Shown in pieces: positions 61,780 to 64,000 of a DNA stretch of 64,000 nucleotides. A program made the translations under genes and the position numbers. Every line of letters starts with the position of its first letter. The stretch's first letter is position 1. Source of the DNA: Cricetomys ansorgei. Lineage: Eukaryota > Chordata > Mammalia > Rodentia > Nesomyidae. The stretch spans positions 1 through 64,000 of the forward strand of contig JAMJFZ010003716.1 in assembly GCA_026225945.1 (NCBI GenBank), written 5' to 3'. The notes below the pieces were generated by a model, which was not told the origin of the DNA, made no database searches, and worked only from the letters and a program-made list of their open reading frames with translations.

Positions 61780-64000
61780 AGGCCATTGAGGAGGCAATTC
61801 CTATACCTTGGCAGTCAGAGGAACCGGTGTGGGTTCCTCAATGGCCACTTACCTCTGAAAAATTACAAGCAGCAAAAGAATTAGTCCAAGAACAAGTAAC
61901 ATTGGGACACTTAGAGATCTCCCATTCCCCATGGAATACTCCAATATTTGTAATAAAAAAGAAGTCAGGAAAATGGAGACTTCTCCATGATTTAAGAGCC
62001 ATCAATAGACAAATGCAAATCATGGGCCCTATACAAAGAGGGCTACCTCTCCTTTCTACATTGCCAAGACACTGGGATGTGATCATTATTGATATTAAAG
62101 ATTGTTTTTTCTCAATTCCTTTACATAATAAAGATAAAGTTAGATTTGCCTTTACTTTGCCCAGTGTTAATCATGAAGAACCTGATAATAGATATCAGTG
62201 GAAAGTACTGCCACAAGGTATGGCTAATAGCCCTACCATGTGTCAAATCTATGTGGCAGCGGCAATTCAACCTGTAAGAGATAAGTATAAAAAAATTAGA
62301 ATTTGTCATTACATGGATGATATCTTGCTTTGCTTTAATAATCTAAAAGTATTACATCAAGCATTTGCTATGCTGATGGAAAATCTAAAAGATAAGGGGT
62401 TGTTTGTAGCACCAGAAAAAATACAAGAAGGAGACGTGAATAAATTTCTAGGATCTATAATAACCTCTACTGCTATTAAGCCACAGAAGGTGACAATAAG
62501 GAGAGATTCATTAAAGACTTTAAATGACTTTCAAAAATTGTTAGGAGATATTAACTGGATAAGACCTTACCTGAAGTTAACAACTGCTGAACTACAACCC
62601 TTATTTAAAATTCTGGAAGGAGATTCGGCAATAACCTCTCGTAGAGAGTTAACACTTGAAGCTTCTCAGACACTTGAGAAGGTGGAAGAATGCTTGAAGG
62701 AAGCATTATTGACACGTGTTGATCCCTCCTTGTCATTTCTATTATGCATCATCCCGTCGCCTAAACAACCAACAGCAGTGCTATGGCAACAGGGGCCTTT
62801 GTTATGGGTTCATTCTCATACCTCACCAGGACATGTATTAGGACACTATCCTACCTTGGTGGCTGATTTGGCTATGAGAGGCATTCAACTAGCGTTGACA
62901 CACTTTGGCAAAGAACCAGAGAAAATTATCAGCCCATATACTAAATTTCAGGTGCAAACACTTTGTGCCACCATTGATAATTGGGCTGTCTTGAGATGTG
63001 TTTTCTCAGGACAAATTGACAATCATTTTCCTAAACATCCACTTTTACATTTTGCTCGTACAAATGCTTTTATATTTCCTAAAGTCACTAAAAAAGACCC
63101 GATCCTTAACGCCACAGACATCTATACTGATGGCTCTAAAACTGGCATCGGAAGTTATGTTATAAATAATCAGCCTACACAAATCAAATATGATTTTAAC
63201 TCTCCACAACTTGTGGAATGTGCTGTTGTAGCTACAGTCTTAAGAAAATTTCACGAACCTGTTAATATCATTTCTGATTCTCATTATGTAGTGAGAGCTG
63301 TTCAAATTTTAGAAGTGGTTGATTTAATAAACTCTAAAAGCACAGTGGCTACTGTATTTTCGGATATACAGACATCAATAAGAAACAGAACTAATCCTTT
63401 CTTCATTCAACATATTAGAGCTCATACTCTGTTACCTGGCCCCATGGCTACTGCTAATGCCATGGCGGATAAAGCTACAAAAGGGATTTATTTGGCTACC
63501 TCTCCTATTCAATTGGCTTCTGAATTCCATACCCTATATCATGTCCCAGCTAATACATTGAGACAAAAATTTCATATATCTCGTGCTGAAGCTCGAGATA
63601 TTGTACTTAAGTGTAACAACTGTGCAGAGTTTCGCTCTGTACCATCCTTTGGTGTTAACCCTAGAGGGTTACAGCCATTACATATTTGGCAAATGGACGT
63701 GACTCATTATAATGGCTTTGGAAAAATGAAATATATTCATGTATCTGTGGATACCTGTTCTGGCATTATCCATGCAACCCCCCTGGCGGGAGAGAAGGTG
63801 ATTCATGTAATCACTCATTGCCTAGAGGCATGGGCAGCCTGGGGCAAACCATTACAACTAAAAACTGACAATGGTCCGGCGTATACATCTAAGCCATTTC
63901 AACAATTCTGTCAGAGAATGGGAGTTCATCACGTGACTGGGCTACCCTATAATCCACAAGCTCAAGGCATTGTGGAACGTGCTAACGGCACTTTAAAAGT
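61749..64000 (+). CDS. pol: Provirus pol (reverse transcriptase, RNase H, integrase), open to the window edge
   Basis: The frame opens after a TAA at 61746 and has no stop to 64000. A probable slip site G GGT TTT (61767-61773) sits just before the pro stop (61777). Reverse transcriptase motifs include the catalytic YMDD (62310-62321). RNase H begins at YTDGS (near 63124), with Glu (VECAV) and Asp (ISDSHYV) partners. The integrase has an HX3H and CX2C zinc site (near 63528-63620) and the D, D-35-E triad (Asp 63696, Asp 63867, Glu 63975). All catalytic residues are present. The integrase C-terminus is outside the window. Confidence 0.92.

Larger units (their letters stand above)
58428..64000 (+). 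mobile_element. IAP-like ERVK provirus, 5' part (right end outside the window)
   Basis: Order: LTR, primer site, leader, gag, dUTPase-protease, pol, all in sense orientation and all open as far as the window goes. Class II (beta-type) assignment rests on the dUTPase fused to protease, the G-patch after protease, two CCHC fingers and three overlapping frames linked by -1 shifts. IAP affinity rests on the LTR start TGTTGGGAGCCG and the tRNA-Phe primer site. The six bases before it are CCAGAG; the matching right flank, the 3' LTR and any env are not visible. It is absent from block A, so it inserted after the duplication. Confidence 0.92.

Overview
This window is nuclear DNA from a muroid rodent (mouse, rat, vole or hamster type; the species cannot be fixed from sequence alone). 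The evidence is the dense B1, B2/B3, B4 and ID SINEs, L1 3' ends, ERVK solo LTRs, CA and TATC microsatellites, intron-containing genes and an IAP-like provirus. The gene content (class I olfactory receptors of the OR52 type next to a Trim30/Trim5-type gene) matches the rodent TRIM cluster embedded in class I olfactory receptor genes.

Layout. 1-7.8 kb: intergenic, SINEs and simple repeats. 7.8-15.5 kb: two minus-strand OR52-type receptors, each with a coding-exon splice acceptor about 30 bases before its ATG; the first has lost several family-invariant residues. 15.5-23.4 kb: repeats, no gene seen. 23.4-31.2 kb: block A, containing a relict 3' flank of an upstream Trim30-like copy, then a noncoding 5' exon and intron 1 of the TRIM gene. 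32.3-46.0 kb: a Trim30-like gene on the plus strand (RING, B-box 2, coiled coil, PRY-SPRY) in seven coding exons with the standard TRIM exon sizes. 46.9-58.4 kb: block B, a diverged second copy of block A that carries the 5' exon of a further Trim30-like copy lying to the right. 58.4-64 kb: the 5' part of an IAP-like ERVK provirus (LTR, tRNA-Phe primer site, gag, dUTPase-protease, pol), cut off by the window edge and inserted in intron 1 of that next copy.

How it fits together. The locus is a tandem array of an antiviral-type TRIM gene invaded by the class of element such proteins act against. Four solo LTRs were delimited here; three have perfect target-site duplications and the fourth has five of six bases matching. 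All lie in TRIM sequence on the same strand, one ending about 85 bases before the start-codon exon and one abutting the 5' exon of the next copy. Also notable are a GC-donor intron with a shifted acceptor in the coiled-coil region, a promoter-like segment with two interferon-response motifs, and a 46-codon membrane and cysteine-rich reading frame in the provirus leader. All expression and function statements are inference; only motifs, frames and boundaries are read directly.
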